Assembly (NCBI RefSeq): GCF_000253255.1
Contig: NC_015580.1
Coordinates: 1,749,001 to 1,813,000, forward strand
DNA length: 64,000 bases
Direction of reading: 5' to 3'
Source of the DNA: Novosphingobium sp. PP1Y
Lineage (GTDB): Bacteria; Pseudomonadota; Alphaproteobacteria; Sphingomonadales; Sphingomonadaceae
Below, in pieces: positions 24,223 to 33,027 of the stretch; the first letter of the stretch is position 1, and every line of letters begins with the position of its first letter. The notes beneath the pieces are model-generated. The model saw only the letters and a list, made by a program, of their open reading frames with translations, was not told the DNA's origin and made no database searches. A program made the translations under genes and the position numbers.

Positions 24223-26253
24223 ATGAAGGCAACCAGCAACGGCGCGAAAGTCATTGCGCTCGTCGGACCGACGGGCGCAGGCAAGACGAGTCTGGCAGAA
24301 GCGATGCTGTTCGCGGCAGGAGCGATTACCAGACTGGGCGCAGTCAAGGACGGCAACAGCGTGGGCGATGCCAGTCCCGAGGCCCGATCCCGAGGCGGAT
24401 CGACCGAGCTGAACCTCATGCGCTTTGGCTGGATGGAAGAGCCTTTCGTGCTGCTCGACGTCCCCGGCGCGCCCGGCTTTTCCGCCGATGCGGAGCAGGC
24501 GCTTGCGGTGGCCGACCTCGCTCTGGTGGTGATCGACCCCGATCCCGTGCGCGGCCCGCAGGCGGAGCCGATCCTGCGTCAGCTCGAGGCGATGGACATT
24601 CCGCGGGCGATCTTCGTCAACAGGATCGATCAGGCGCGCGGCAGCATCGAGGAACTGCTGGAAACGCTGCAGCCGCTGAGCGCCTCGGCGCTGGTGGCGC
24701 GGCAGATCCCCATCCGCGACGGCGAGCACATCGACGGCTTCGTCGATCTGGCGCTGGAGCGGGCCTATCACTACCGGCCTGGAAAGCCCTCCGAACAGAT
24801 ACCGATTCCCGCCGATCTCGAGGCAGTGGAGACCGCAGCGCGCTTTCACATGCTGGAGCAACTGGCCGATCATGACGACGTTCTCCTTGAGCAACTGCTG
24901 CTGGACGAAGTTCCCAGGCTCGATGTCATCTTCGGCGACCTGACCCGCGAAACGGCGCAAGGGCAGGCGGTGCCGGTCCTGTTCGGTTCGGCGATCAACG
25001 GGTTCGGCGTGCGGCGTCTGCTCAAGATGCTGCGGCATGACACGCCGCCGATGGAACAGGCGATGGAGCGCCTTGGCATCGGCCCGAACACTGCGCAGGT
25101 CTTCAAGATCATGAACGGCAGTTCGGTCGGTCGCCTCGCGCTCATGCGCCTGTTCGGCGGTGAGGTCCGCGAGGGGGCCGACTGGGTGGACGAAAGCGGC
25201 GAGGCGGTGCGGGCAGGGGCGCTCTTCGCCTTGCAGGGCAGCGCGGCGAACAAGCTGCAGCAGGCCGATCGGGGCGATGTCGTCGGGATCGCCAAGCTCG
25301 ACGATGTCTGCGCCGGGCAGCGCCTTGGCATGGCGGGGAACAGGCCTGAACCTGCGGAGCCTGCGGCGATGCCGCCAACCAATTGTGCGCTCGCCATCGA
25401 GGTCAGGGACCACAAGGACGAAGTGCGCCTGTCTGCCGCCATCGGCAAGCTGGTGGAGGAAGATGCCGGGCTCGCATGGGCGCCCGACGAAATGACCCAT
25501 GAAATGCTGATCCGTGGCCGTACGGACGAACACCTCGCGGTCGCGCTCGAGCGGCTCAAGCGCCGTTACGGGGTGGACGTTTCCGCCAGCGCGCCGGCCA
25601 TTCCCTATCGTGAGACCATCCGCAAGGCGGTGACGCAGCGCGGACGGCACAAGAAGCAGTCGGGAGGCCATGGCCAGTTCGGCGACGTGGTGATCGAGGT
25701 TCGCCCGCTCCAGCGCGGCGAGGGCTTCCGATTCGACGAGCGCATTACCGGCGGCGCGGTGCCCAGGCAGTGGATACCCTCGGTCGAACACGGCGTGCGC
25801 GATGCGATGGAGAGCGGGCCGCTAGGCTTCGAGGTGGTGGACGTTGCCGTTACCCTGGTCGACGGCTCCTTCCATACCGTCGACAGTTCCGAACTGGCGT
25901 TCCGGCTGGCCGGGCGGCTGGCGATGAGCGAGGCACTGGCTGCGGCGGGACCCTATCTGCTCGAACCCTTTGCCCATGTTGCGATCCGCGTCCCGGGCTC
26001 GGCGACCTCGCGCGTGACCTCGCACCTGGCAAGCCGGAGGGGACAGATGCTCGGCATTGTCCCGCTCGAGGGATGGTCGCGCTGGGACGTCATCGAAATG
26101 CTGCTGCCCGGTGCCGAACTGGCAGGGCTCGACGGCGAGCTGCGTTCGCTCAGTCAGGGCATGGCGCAGTTCGTGGCGCGCTTCGATCACTTTGCCGAAG
26201 TCAACGGCAAGCTGGCAAGCGCGATCATTCAGGGGCGCCTCGAACCGGCCTGA
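24223..26253 (+). CDS. divergent elongation factor G paralogue
   Basis: A 676-residue protein with the EF-G domain order, distinct from the true fusA at 36631. The P loop is GPTGAGKTS (residues 15-23) instead of AHIDAGKTT. The switch I motif RGITI is absent, the region reading EARSRGGSTELNLMRFGW. The DTPGH motif reads DVPGAPG, losing the catalytic His, and NKxD is NRID. Domains IV-V look complete (KKQSGGHGQFGDVVIEVRP; VTLVDGSFHTVDSSELAF; SHLASRRGQMLG). GTP hydrolysis is therefore probably altered or lost. GAGGAG precedes the ATG. Related EF-G-like proteins are known in alphaproteobacteria and actinobacteria without a settled role. It is divergent from kynA. Confidence 0.9.
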   Translation: MKATSNGAKVIALVGPTGAGKTSLAEAMLFAAGAITRLGAVKDGNSVGDASPEARSRGGSTELNLMRFGWMEEPFVLLDVPGAPGFSADAEQALAVADLALVVIDPDPVRGPQAEPILRQLEAMDIPRAIFVNRIDQARGSIEELLETLQPLSASALVARQIPIRDGEHIDGFVDLALERAYHYRPGKPSEQIPIPADLEAVETAARFHMLEQLADHDDVLLEQLLLDEVPRLDVIFGDLTRETAQGQAVPVLFGSAINGFGVRRLLKMLRHDTPPMEQAMERLGIGPNTAQVFKIMNGSSVGRLALMRLFGGEVREGADWVDESGEAVRAGALFALQGSAANKLQQADRGDVVGIAKLDDVCAGQRLGMAGNRPEPAEPAAMPPTNCALAIEVRDHKDEVRLSAAIGKLVEEDAGLAWAPDEMTHEMLIRGRTDEHLAVALERLKRRYGVDVSASAPAIPYRETIRKAVTQRGRHKKQSGGHGQFGDVVIEVRPLQRGEGFRFDERITGGAVPRQWIPSVEHGVRDAMESGPLGFEVVDVAVTLVDGSFHTVDSSELAFRLAGRLAMSEALAAAGPYLLEPFAHVAIRVPGSATSRVTSHLASRRGQMLGIVPLEGWSRWDVIEMLLPGAELAGLDGELRSLSQGMAQFVARFDHFAEVNGKLASAIIQGRLEPA

Positions 26254-26387
26254 CGCCGAAGCGCGGACCATGCGCGAGGAAAGCCGCCATCCCGGGCAGG
26301 GCGATGGCGGCATTCCTCGCCATTATCCGCGCGAATCTCTCTTTATGGCTAGTTGTACTGCCGCTGGTGCAAAGCATTGTAGTGCCC

Positions 26388-26753
26388 ATGAGCAATGCGC
26401 CCTATGACCCGCTCGCCGCCTGGCAGAAGTTCGTTCAGGATTGGGAGCTCGAAATCAACGCCTGGTCAGGCAAGTTCACCGAGAGCGAGCAGTTCAGCGC
26501 GATCATGGGGCAGGCGACCAAGATGATGCTGGTTGCGCAGAGGACCGTGACCGACCAGCTTGAGAACGTCCTGCAGTCGCTCAACCTGCCGACCAAGGCC
26601 CAGGTGGAAGGGCTGTCCGATCGCCTCGATGCCATAGAGGACTCGATCGCCCAGCTGCGCATCGCGCTCGACAAGCTGGCGCAGGACGGCCCCGTTCGCG
26701 AAGGCAAGCAGGAGCCGCGCAGAACCCGCAAGCCGGCAGGCAAGGCCGGCTGA
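26388..26753 (+). CDS. PhaE-like small subunit or phasin
   Basis: A 121-residue helical protein (NAPYDPLAAWQKFVQDWELE; SEQFSAIMGQATKMMLVAQR; LPTKAQVEGLSDRLDAIEDS), ending in a basic RRTRKPAGKAG tail. The NLPTK-x-x-V-x-x-L-x-x-R-L motif followed by a short coiled coil is shared by PhaE and phasin-like proteins that bind PHA synthase or granules. It stops two bases before the PhaC start, as expected for the PhaE-PhaC arrangement. It is much shorter than classical PhaE (about 320-360 residues). The ATG lacks an obvious ribosome site; an in-frame start further up would add a hydrophobic stretch. Confidence 0.75.
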   Translation: MSNAPYDPLAAWQKFVQDWELEINAWSGKFTESEQFSAIMGQATKMMLVAQRTVTDQLENVLQSLNLPTKAQVEGLSDRLDAIEDSIAQLRIALDKLAQDGPVREGKQEPRRTRKPAGKAG

Positions 26754-26755
26754 CT

Positions 26756-27838
26756 TTGCCAGCAGAGCCATCACCGCTCGACAGCGACGCCATCGCCCAG
26801 CGCGTCGAACAGGAAATTGAGCGGGCGCTCAAGCGCAACATCAAGGGGCTCGACCTCCTCATCGCCGACCGCGCGCCGGTCGGGACGATGCCCAAGACAG
26901 TCATCCATCGCGATGGAACCGCGGTTCTCTACCGCTACGAACCGGTGCTGGACGAGATCTACCGGGTGCCGCTGCTGATCGTCTCGCCGCCGTCGAACAA
27001 GGGCTACATCTTCGATCTCGCGGCCGGACAGAGTTTCGTCGAGTTCATGCTCAAATGCGGCTACGACGTTTACAACCTCGACTGGAATCCTCCCCGGCGT
27101 GGGGAAGCCGGGCTGGGCCTTGCCGACTATGTCGACCGCTTCCTGCCCGACAGCTTCGCCGCCATCCAGGAGATCACGCAGGAAACCGAGGTTTCGCTGG
27201 CCGGCTATTGCATGGGCGGAACGCTGGCGACGATCTGCACCGCGCTGCATCCCGAAGCGGTCAGGAACCTGATCGCAATCGCCACGCCCATCGACTTCAC
27301 GCACATGAAGCTGTTCCAGGCCTGGGCGGACAAGCGCTACTTCGATGTCGACCTGCTGGTGCGCGAACTTGGTGTCATCCCCGCCGACGTGATGCTCGGC
27401 GCCTTCGACCTGTCACGTCCGGCCAATCGCACGGCGGGGCGCATGACGCTCTGGAACAACATGTGGAACGATGACTACGTGAAGTCCTACCGCATGTTCG
27501 ACCGCTGGGCGGCAGAAACCCTCCCGGTTCCCGGCGAATACTTCCGCGAGATCATTACGCGGCTCATGTGGGAAAATGCTTTGGCGAAGAACACGCTCGA
27601 AGTGGGCGGCCAAATGGTCGACCTGTCGGGCATCACCTGTCCGCTGCTCAACATCGTGGCGCAGCACGATCACATCGTCAGTCACGAGGCGACGCAGCCG
27701 CTCATGCAGCTGACGGGATCGAAGGACAGACACGAAATCGTTTCAAAAGGCGGCCATGTCAGCCTTGTCGCGGGACCCGCTGCAGTCCGGCGGCTATGGC
27801 CCCATATAGACGACTGGCTTGGAGTACGATCGACATGA
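26756..27838 (+). CDS. phaC: class III-type polyhydroxyalkanoate synthase subunit PhaC
   Basis: A 360-residue alpha/beta-hydrolase that polymerises 3-hydroxyacyl-CoA into polyhydroxyalkanoate on cytoplasmic granules. The lipase-like box is AGYCMGGT with the nucleophilic Cys near residue 150; the Asp is in NIVAQHDHIVSHEA and the His in SKGGHVSLVAGP. The length fits class III (about 40 kDa), which needs a PhaE partner, rather than the roughly 600-residue class I. It starts at TTG right after the PhaE-like stop; the first internal Met would remove conserved sequence. The GNAT gene overlaps its stop by four bases. Confidence 0.92.
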   Translation: MPAEPSPLDSDAIAQRVEQEIERALKRNIKGLDLLIADRAPVGTMPKTVIHRDGTAVLYRYEPVLDEIYRVPLLIVSPPSNKGYIFDLAAGQSFVEFMLKCGYDVYNLDWNPPRRGEAGLGLADYVDRFLPDSFAAIQEITQETEVSLAGYCMGGTLATICTALHPEAVRNLIAIATPIDFTHMKLFQAWADKRYFDVDLLVRELGVIPADVMLGAFDLSRPANRTAGRMTLWNNMWNDDYVKSYRMFDRWAAETLPVPGEYFREIITRLMWENALAKNTLEVGGQMVDLSGITCPLLNIVAQHDHIVSHEATQPLMQLTGSKDRHEIVSKGGHVSLVAGPAAVRRLWPHIDDWLGVRST

Positions 27839-28419
27839 CGATCAGCAACGATATTGCCCCCACCCGGCTCGAACTGGGCGAGTCCTGCGTCAACCTGCGC
27901 CCGATGGAGCGCGGCGACCGGGACGCGATCCTGGCCTTCGCGCAATCGCTGCCGGCCCACGACCTGCTGTTCCTTCAGCGCGATATCCGCCAGGAGAAGG
28001 TCGTGTCCGCCTGGATCGACCAGACCGAGGAGGGCGGATCGATCAGCAGCCTGCTTGCGGTCGACGTCGAAGGTCAGGTCCACGGCTGCACCGCGCTGGT
28101 CCGCGACCGCCTGAGCTGGTCGAGCCATGTCGCCGATATCCGTATCCTCGTGGGCGTGGACAGCCGCAGCATGGGGCTGGGCCGCCTGCTGGCGATGCAC
28201 TGCGTCGACCAGGCGCTGGGCGAAGACGTGGAGAAGCTGACGGTGCAGATGACGCCCGATCAGGAAGGCGCGCTGCGCATGTTCGAGGAACTGGGCTTTC
28301 GTCCCGAAGCGCTGCTGCGTGATCAGGTCCGCGACGCCGCGGGTGCGACCAGCGACATTGTCATCATGGCGCTCAATCTCGAGCGTTATGCGTCCACGCG
28401 GACGGCATATAGCCTTTAG
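27835..28419 (+). CDS. GNAT family N-acetyltransferase
   Basis: A 194-residue protein with the GNAT fold: CVNLRPMERGDRDAILAFAQ, then GCTALVRDRLSWSSHVADIR, the acetyl-CoA loop RSMGLGRLLAMHCVDQAL with a glycine pattern (Q/R-x-x-G-x-G/A-like), and MTPDQEGALRMFEELGFRPE. The ATG overlaps the phaC stop (ATGA), so it is the third gene of the PHA unit. The substrate is unknown; a role in controlling PHA metabolism or protein acetylation is only suggested by the operon. Confidence 0.88.
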   Translation: MTISNDIAPTRLELGESCVNLRPMERGDRDAILAFAQSLPAHDLLFLQRDIRQEKVVSAWIDQTEEGGSISSLLAVDVEGQVHGCTALVRDRLSWSSHVADIRILVGVDSRSMGLGRLLAMHCVDQALGEDVEKLTVQMTPDQEGALRMFEELGFRPEALLRDQVRDAAGATSDIVIMALNLERYASTRTAYSL

Positions 28420-28481
28420 GCGCTGTCGTTCCCCCGACCGCACCTGGCGATGGCCCCGCGCGGACAGCTACAGGAGTTCTC

Positions 28482-28523
28482 ATGACCCGTTTCCTTATCC
28501 CCGCGCACATCGGCAGGGCCTGA
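28482..28523 (+). CDS. 13-codon leader ORF before the hydrolase gene
   Basis: ATG with a strong AGGAG six to ten bases before it encodes MTRFLIPAHIGRA and stops at TGA 28521-28523. It is in the same frame as the hydrolase, whose ATG is six bases on and has no ribosome site of its own. Either the leader couples translation by re-initiation, or a nonsense change has cut off an original N-terminal extension. Confidence 0.55.
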   Translation: MTRFLIPAHIGRA

Positions 28524-28529
28524 ACGCGC

Positions 28530-29300
28530 ATGGAGCACAAGACTGCCGCCATTCGTCCGCCGTTCCTCGGCCTGGCCCTGCTTGAGCCGGCGCGGTGCCT
28601 CATGGAAGCCGGCGCACTCGTGGCGCTCAGCCCGCTGCTGTCGCTCTCTCCGCGCGGAGATGGTCATCCGGTGGTGGTCCTGCCGGGCTTTGCCACCAAC
28701 GATACGATGACGATTCTCCTGCGCAGCTTCCTCAAGCAGCTTTCCTATGACGTCTATCCGATGGACCTGGGGTGGAACTTCGACCAGCACACCGTCGGCG
28801 AGAACGGCGAATACATCGCCGAGCGCATCCGGGCCATCCGCAGCGATACCGGCCGCAAGGTCAGCCTCGTCGGGTGGAGCCTGGGCGGGGTCATCGCCCG
28901 CGAGGCGGCGCGGCGCGATCCGGATGACCTGAGGCAGGTGATCTCGCTGGGCAGTCCGTTCTCCGGCAATCCGCGCGCGACCAACCTGCAGACGGTCTAC
29001 CAGTTCGCCACCGGCAACGATTTCACTTCGGCCAAGATGGTCGAGCGCTATCGCATCGGTGCCGATGCCCTGCCGATTCCCTCGACGGCCGTGTTCAGCA
29101 GGACAGATGGTGTCACCGCCTGGGAAAACTGCCTCGGCGATACCGACGAGATCAATGAAAACGTCGAAGTAGTGTCGAGCCATTTCGGCTTCATGACCAA
29201 TCCGGCGGTTTTTCACGTCATCGCGGACCGTCTCGGGCAGGTCGAAGGACAATGGCAATCCTTCCAGCCCAGCGCGCCTTTCGCCAGCTTCTACGCCTGA
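28530..29300 (+). CDS. alpha/beta hydrolase (lipase/esterase-like)
   Basis: A 256-residue alpha/beta hydrolase. It has VVVLPGFATNDTMTILLRSF at the oxyanion strand, the nucleophile elbow VSLVGWSLGGVIAREAARRD with Ser near residue 118, an Asp in TAVFSRTDGVTAW, and a late His in VVSSHFGFMTNP. The PGxxTND and HxGxMxxPAV features match lipase-like proteins often annotated near PHA genes. No signal peptide. An N-terminal hydrophobic stretch (LVALSPLLSLSP) may associate with membrane or granule. Translation seems coupled to the 13-codon leader ORF. Confidence 0.85.
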   Translation: MEHKTAAIRPPFLGLALLEPARCLMEAGALVALSPLLSLSPRGDGHPVVVLPGFATNDTMTILLRSFLKQLSYDVYPMDLGWNFDQHTVGENGEYIAERIRAIRSDTGRKVSLVGWSLGGVIAREAARRDPDDLRQVISLGSPFSGNPRATNLQTVYQFATGNDFTSAKMVERYRIGADALPIPSTAVFSRTDGVTAWENCLGDTDEINENVEVVSSHFGFMTNPAVFHVIADRLGQVEGQWQSFQPSAPFASFYA

Positions 29301-29408
29301 TCCGGGGCGCCGGAAAGGCGTGGCAAAGCAGCCACCGGAACACCCGCGCGGCAGCATGTCCTGCAGTGTCCCCGAAGGGGATAGTCTAACGCATTTTCAG
29401 TAAGTTAA

Positions 29409-29498
<90 letters not shown>

Positions 29499-29654
29499 GC
29501 TAGAGATCGCGATGGAGCGGGAAAGTCCCGCCGGGTCGAGCGAAGCGCGCCGTTAGCCCACTTGTTTGAGCTTGCCAACCCCCTGATTGGGAAATTGTGG
29601 GTATTCTTGGGGCGTCGCTTGTTTCGCACCCGCACAAAACCTATATTTGCGGTC

Positions 29655-30035
29655 ATGAACAGAGCGTCCTTCTTTTCGCCACAGGCCGGACGCGTCATCG
29701 ACGCGCCGTTCCAGACGCGGGCGCGATTCGCGATTGGCGACGTCGTTCGCCACAAGCAACACGACTTCCGCGGCGTGATTTTCGATATCGATCCGGTCTT
29801 CGCCAACAGCGAGGAATGGTACCAGTCGATCCCGCTGGAACTGCGGCCCAGCCGCGAGCAGCCGTACTATCATCTCCTCGCTGAAAACGAGGATTCCAGC
29901 TACGTCGCCTACGTCAGTCAGCAGAACCTGCTCGAGGATGCCGAGGGCGGGCCTGTGGATCATCCCTCCGTCAGCGAGATCTTCGAGGAATTCCGGAACG
30001 GCCGCTACCAGTTGCGCCGCGGTCTGGCTCATTGA
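29655..30035 (+). CDS. hspQ: heat shock protein HspQ
   Basis: A 126-residue protein of the HspQ/hemimethylated-DNA-binding-like family. Landmarks are FAIGDVVRHKQHDFRGVIFD, then SEEWYQSIPLELRPSREQPY and HLLAENEDSSYVAYVSQQNL. HspQ is a specificity-enhancing factor and substrate of Lon protease in enterobacteria. The ATG at 29655 leaves a 20-residue tail before the domain; no clear ribosome site is visible, so a start at a nearby alternative codon is possible. It stands alone between tRNA-Ser and a degraded gene. Confidence 0.9.
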   Translation: MNRASFFSPQAGRVIDAPFQTRARFAIGDVVRHKQHDFRGVIFDIDPVFANSEEWYQSIPLELRPSREQPYYHLLAENEDSSYVAYVSQQNLLEDAEGGPVDHPSVSEIFEEFRNGRYQLRRGLAH

Positions 30036-30180
30036 TTCATCACTGAGGGCGGGCTTCGCGGCGGCGGTCGGGCGATGCGTTCGTTCCTGATCTGAGCCGC
30101 TTCGAGGATATCCGGCCTGCGCCTCACAGGCCTTGCAACAGCTGAGTCACGACCTTGGCGGCACTCGGCGCTGCGCCAGC

Positions 30181-30440
30181 TAGTAACCCTGCGCCTCATG
30201 GCATTCCACGCCGCGCAGAACGGCCAGGTCGCTTACCCCGGCGAGAGCATCGACAGGGAGCTGCCCGTGGGTGGACGCCGTATTGCGCAGCCGGGCGGCC
30301 ATCGGCGCCATGACCTCCTCGGCCGTGATGAAGTTTTCGGGGAGATGAGGCAGAACTCGTCGCTGGCCGCGTAGTCGTGCAGCCCGGATGCCCAGATTGA
30401 AGTCGAGCTAGTCCAGATCGAGCGGACGCCTGCCTGCAGG
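30181..30440 (-). pseudogene. degenerate GGDEF/EAL gene fragment
   Basis: On the minus strand the final codons read DLAVLRGVECHEAQGY and stop, matching the C-terminus of EAL phosphodiesterase domains (usually ...GC-x-EAQGY-L/F). About 140 bases upstream, in another frame, SDEFCLIS resembles the GGDEF core, followed after a frame change by ENFITAEEVMAPMAARLRNT. The remains suggest a GGDEF-EAL gene with a large internal deletion and frameshifts. The whole 30036-30562 gap holds no intact gene. Confidence 0.4.
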
Positions 30441-30562
30441 GTAAGAGGACGTCAGTCCCGGCACGAGGTCGGAATGTCATCGGAAGACTGACTATTCGTC
30501 AGACGCCGCCCGCGGCGCTCCGGAGTTGCCGGGCAAGGTTCCGGCACCCCTTCGCCTATGCT

Positions 30563-31441
30563 TCAGCCCTTGAGCTTCCAGCCGGAACGGAGCACGCGAT
30601 AGACCACGAAGGCCAGTACGGCATTGACAATGCCGATGCCGATGGCGCTGTGCAGAACGGCCATGTTGGTATCGCCGATATCGCTTTGGCCCAGGAAGCC
30701 GAAACGGAAGCCCGAGATGACGTAGAAGAAGGGATTGACGCGGCTCACCGCCTGGAAAGCCGGCGCAAGGTTATCGATCACGTAGAACGTGCCCGACAGC
30801 AGGGAGAGCGGGGCGATGACGAAGTTGGTCACCGCCGCGTTGTGATCGAACTTTTCCGCCCAGATCGAGGATATGAAGCCGAGCAGGGCAAGGAAGACCG
30901 ACCCCATCAGGCCGAACCAGACGACCGCCCAGGGGTGGGCTACCGACAAGTCGACGCCGGGCCACAGCAGCATCGCCGCGCAAAGGGCCAAGCCGACGAG
31001 GACGGCGCGGGTCACGGCGGCGGCGACCATCGCCAGCATCAGTTCGCCTTCGCTGAGCGGCGGCATCAGGAAATCGATGATCGTGCCCTGGATCTTGCCC
31101 GAGAGGAACGAGAAGCTCGCATTGGCGAAGGCGTTCTGCATCATGCCCATGACGATCAGGCCCGGCGCCACGAAAGTCGCGAAGTTCACGCCGAGGATTT
31201 CGCGCCCGCCGCGACCCAGCGCGACAGTGAAAATCACGAGGAAGAGAAGGGTGGTGATCGCCGGTGCCCAGATGGTCTGGGTCTGCACCTTGAAGAAGCG
31301 GCGCACCTCCTTCATATAAAGGGTCTTGAGCCCCACCCAGTTCACCTGGTGGATCACAGGCTCGCCCTTCGTCGGAAACTGGCGTGGCTGCGGGATACCG
31401 GCAGGAGTCAGCATCTCGGTCGAATTCGTTTGATCGGCCAT
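30563..31441 (-). CDS. ABC-2 type transporter permease
   Basis: A 292-residue inner-membrane permease of the ABC-2 family. After a cytoplasmic N-terminus (residues 1-45) there are six hydrophobic segments, and the family signature is visible in NFATFVAPGLIVMGMMQNAF, then SGKIQGTIIDFLMPPLSEGE and PLSLLSGTFYVIDNLAPAFQ. Such permeases pair with a separate ATPase to export polysaccharides, drugs or lipids. The ATPase is not adjacent in this window, so the partner lies elsewhere. Translation starts at ATG 31441; a longer frame upstream is antisense to gcrA. It is divergent from gcrA, with 97 bp between. Confidence 0.9.
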   Translation of the reverse strand: MADQTNSTEMLTPAGIPQPRQFPTKGEPVIHQVNWVGLKTLYMKEVRRFFKVQTQTIWAPAITTLLFLVIFTVALGRGGREILGVNFATFVAPGLIVMGMMQNAFANASFSFLSGKIQGTIIDFLMPPLSEGELMLAMVAAAVTRAVLVGLALCAAMLLWPGVDLSVAHPWAVVWFGLMGSVFLALLGFISSIWAEKFDHNAAVTNFVIAPLSLLSGTFYVIDNLAPAFQAVSRVNPFFYVISGFRFGFLGQSDIGDTNMAVLHSAIGIGIVNAVLAFVVYRVLRSGWKLKG

Positions 31442-31538
31442 GAAGCGGCGACTATCGGCTGCGGTCTTCCGAGGCAAGCGGCATGGAACTTTTTCGGGCG
31501 ATTCTTCGGAGTCGCCCAGCGCGAAAGATGGATTAGGA

Positions 31539-32228
31539 ATGAGCTGGACGGACGAGCGGATCGAGAAGCTGACCAAGATGTGGGAAGGCGGCGCCACTGC
31601 CAGCCAGATCGCGGACGAGCTTGGAGGCGTCAGCCGCAATGCGGTTATCGGCAAGGCGCATCGCCTCGGTCTCAAGGCCCGGCCCTCGCCGGTCAAGGCG
31701 AACGAGAAGCCGGCTCGTCCGGCGGCTCCCAAGAAGGCGAAGCCCGCCTCCGAAGCGCCAGCTGCGCCAGCCCCCAAGGCCGAGGCGCCGGTGGCCAGGC
31801 CTGTGCCGCAGGCTCCGGCCGCGCCGGCTCCGCGCGCCGCTGCGCCTTCTGCGCCGGCAGCCCCTGCTGCGGACAAGCCCGCCTCGGAGCAGCCGCGCAT
31901 CGTCTCGGTCGGTCCCGGTGGCTTCCTGCGTCAGGGGCCCGGCGATCAGCAGCAGCCGATCCCGCCCGCTCCGCCGCGCCGCCTGGTTCCGGCCAAGCCG
32001 AGCCCGGAAATCGCCGACAAGACGAGCCTGCTCGACCTCAACGACCGCATCTGCCGCTGGCCGATGGGGCACCCGGGCGAGCCGGACTTCCACTTCTGCG
32101 GCGACAAGGTGAACCCCGGCTTCCCCTATTGCGTCCAGCACTGCGGCCGCGCCTATCAGGCCCAGCTGCCGCGCGGCGCGCGCCGTCCACCTCCGCCGCT
32201 GCCTTTCGGCGGACCGCGGGTGCGCTGA
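31539..32228 (+). CDS. gcrA: GcrA cell cycle regulator
   Basis: A 229-residue GcrA, the alphaproteobacterial sigma-70 partner that activates promoters depending on adenine methylation. The N-terminal HTH is WTDERIEKLTKMWEGGATAS, then NAVIGKAHRLGLKAR; the C-terminal sigma-interacting part is CRWPMGHPGEPDFHFCG and CVQHCGRAY with conserved Cys and His. Between them lies an Ala/Pro/Lys-rich linker of about 110 residues, longer than in Caulobacter (protein about 173 residues). AGGA lies directly before the ATG. It is followed four bases later by the cyclophilin gene. Confidence 0.97.
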   Translation: MSWTDERIEKLTKMWEGGATASQIADELGGVSRNAVIGKAHRLGLKARPSPVKANEKPARPAAPKKAKPASEAPAAPAPKAEAPVARPVPQAPAAPAPRAAAPSAPAAPAADKPASEQPRIVSVGPGGFLRQGPGDQQQPIPPAPPRRLVPAKPSPEIADKTSLLDLNDRICRWPMGHPGEPDFHFCGDKVNPGFPYCVQHCGRAYQAQLPRGARRPPPPLPFGGPRVR

Positions 32229-32232
32229 TCCG

Positions 32233-33027
32233 ATGAAGGCGAAGGTGCGACCGGGCAGGGTTCTTGCCGCCATGGCCGCACCTTTCGCGCTGGCCGCGCT
32301 CGCTTTGCCGGCCGGTGCCCGGCAGGCCGAGGCGCCCGGCGATGTGCCCGCGCCGCCTGCCGTGGCTCAAGCTCCCGCGGCTCCTGAAAGGGTCGAGCAT
32401 GTCTATGTCGAGCTGAAGACGCCCGCCGGCGCGATCACGCTCGATCTCGACAAGACGCATGCGCCGCTGACCACCGCGAACTTCCTCAAGTACGTCGATT
32501 CCGGACGCCTGGATGGCGCGGTGTTCTACCGGGCCATGCACCTGGATTACAGCGACGAACCGGCCGGGTTGCTGCAGGGCGGGGTGCGCGACGGCGCCAA
32601 GCTTTTCCCGCCCGTGGCCCATGAGCCGACCAACAGGACGGGCATCCTGCACAAGGCGGGGGCCGTTTCGATGGCGCGCTTCGCGCCGGGCACTGCCACG
32701 GCCGATTTCATGATTCTCATTTCCGACATGCCCGCGCTCGACGCGCAGGCGGGCAACGAAGGCGAAGATCCCGGCGCCGGTTTCGCCGCCTTCGGTCATG
32801 TCGTCTCCGGCATGAATGTCGTGCGCAAGATCTGGGACATGCCGCGCTCGGCCACGAAGGGTGAAGGCGTGATGAAGGGCGACATCCTCGAGGACGAGGT
32901 GAAGATCATCGGCGCTCGCCGGGTCGCCGCTCCGCCGCCCGCTTCCACCGTACCTGCGCCGGAGCCATCGGCACTGGCACCTGCCACCATCGCGGGCGAG
33001 GAAGAAGCGGCGGACGGCGCCGACTGA
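32233..33027 (+). CDS. exported cyclophilin-type peptidyl-prolyl isomerase
   Basis: A 264-residue protein with a signal peptide (VLAAMAAPFALAALALPAGA, cleavage after GARQA-like sequence near residue 29), a Pro/Ala-rich linker and a cyclophilin domain at about 55-230. The catalytic Arg is in VFYRAMH and the Gln in GLLQGG; AFGHVVSGMNVVRKI closes the domain. A Pro/Ala-rich tail of 35 residues follows. It should speed prolyl isomerisation of envelope proteins in the periplasm. It begins four bases after gcrA, suggesting cotranscription. Confidence 0.9.
   Translation: MKAKVRPGRVLAAMAAPFALAALALPAGARQAEAPGDVPAPPAVAQAPAAPERVEHVYVELKTPAGAITLDLDKTHAPLTTANFLKYVDSGRLDGAVFYRAMHLDYSDEPAGLLQGGVRDGAKLFPPVAHEPTNRTGILHKAGAVSMARFAPGTATADFMILISDMPALDAQAGNEGEDPGAGFAAFGHVVSGMNVVRKIWDMPRSATKGEGVMKGDILEDEVKIIGARRVAAPPPASTVPAPEPSALAPATIAGEEEAADGAD

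Noticed and set aside
22114..25791. Very long open frame (over 1,200 codons) on the minus strand
   Set aside because: Only its last 386 codons are a real protein, the PLP enzyme. The rest runs antisense to kynA and the EF-G paralogue and is an effect of GC-rich codon bias.
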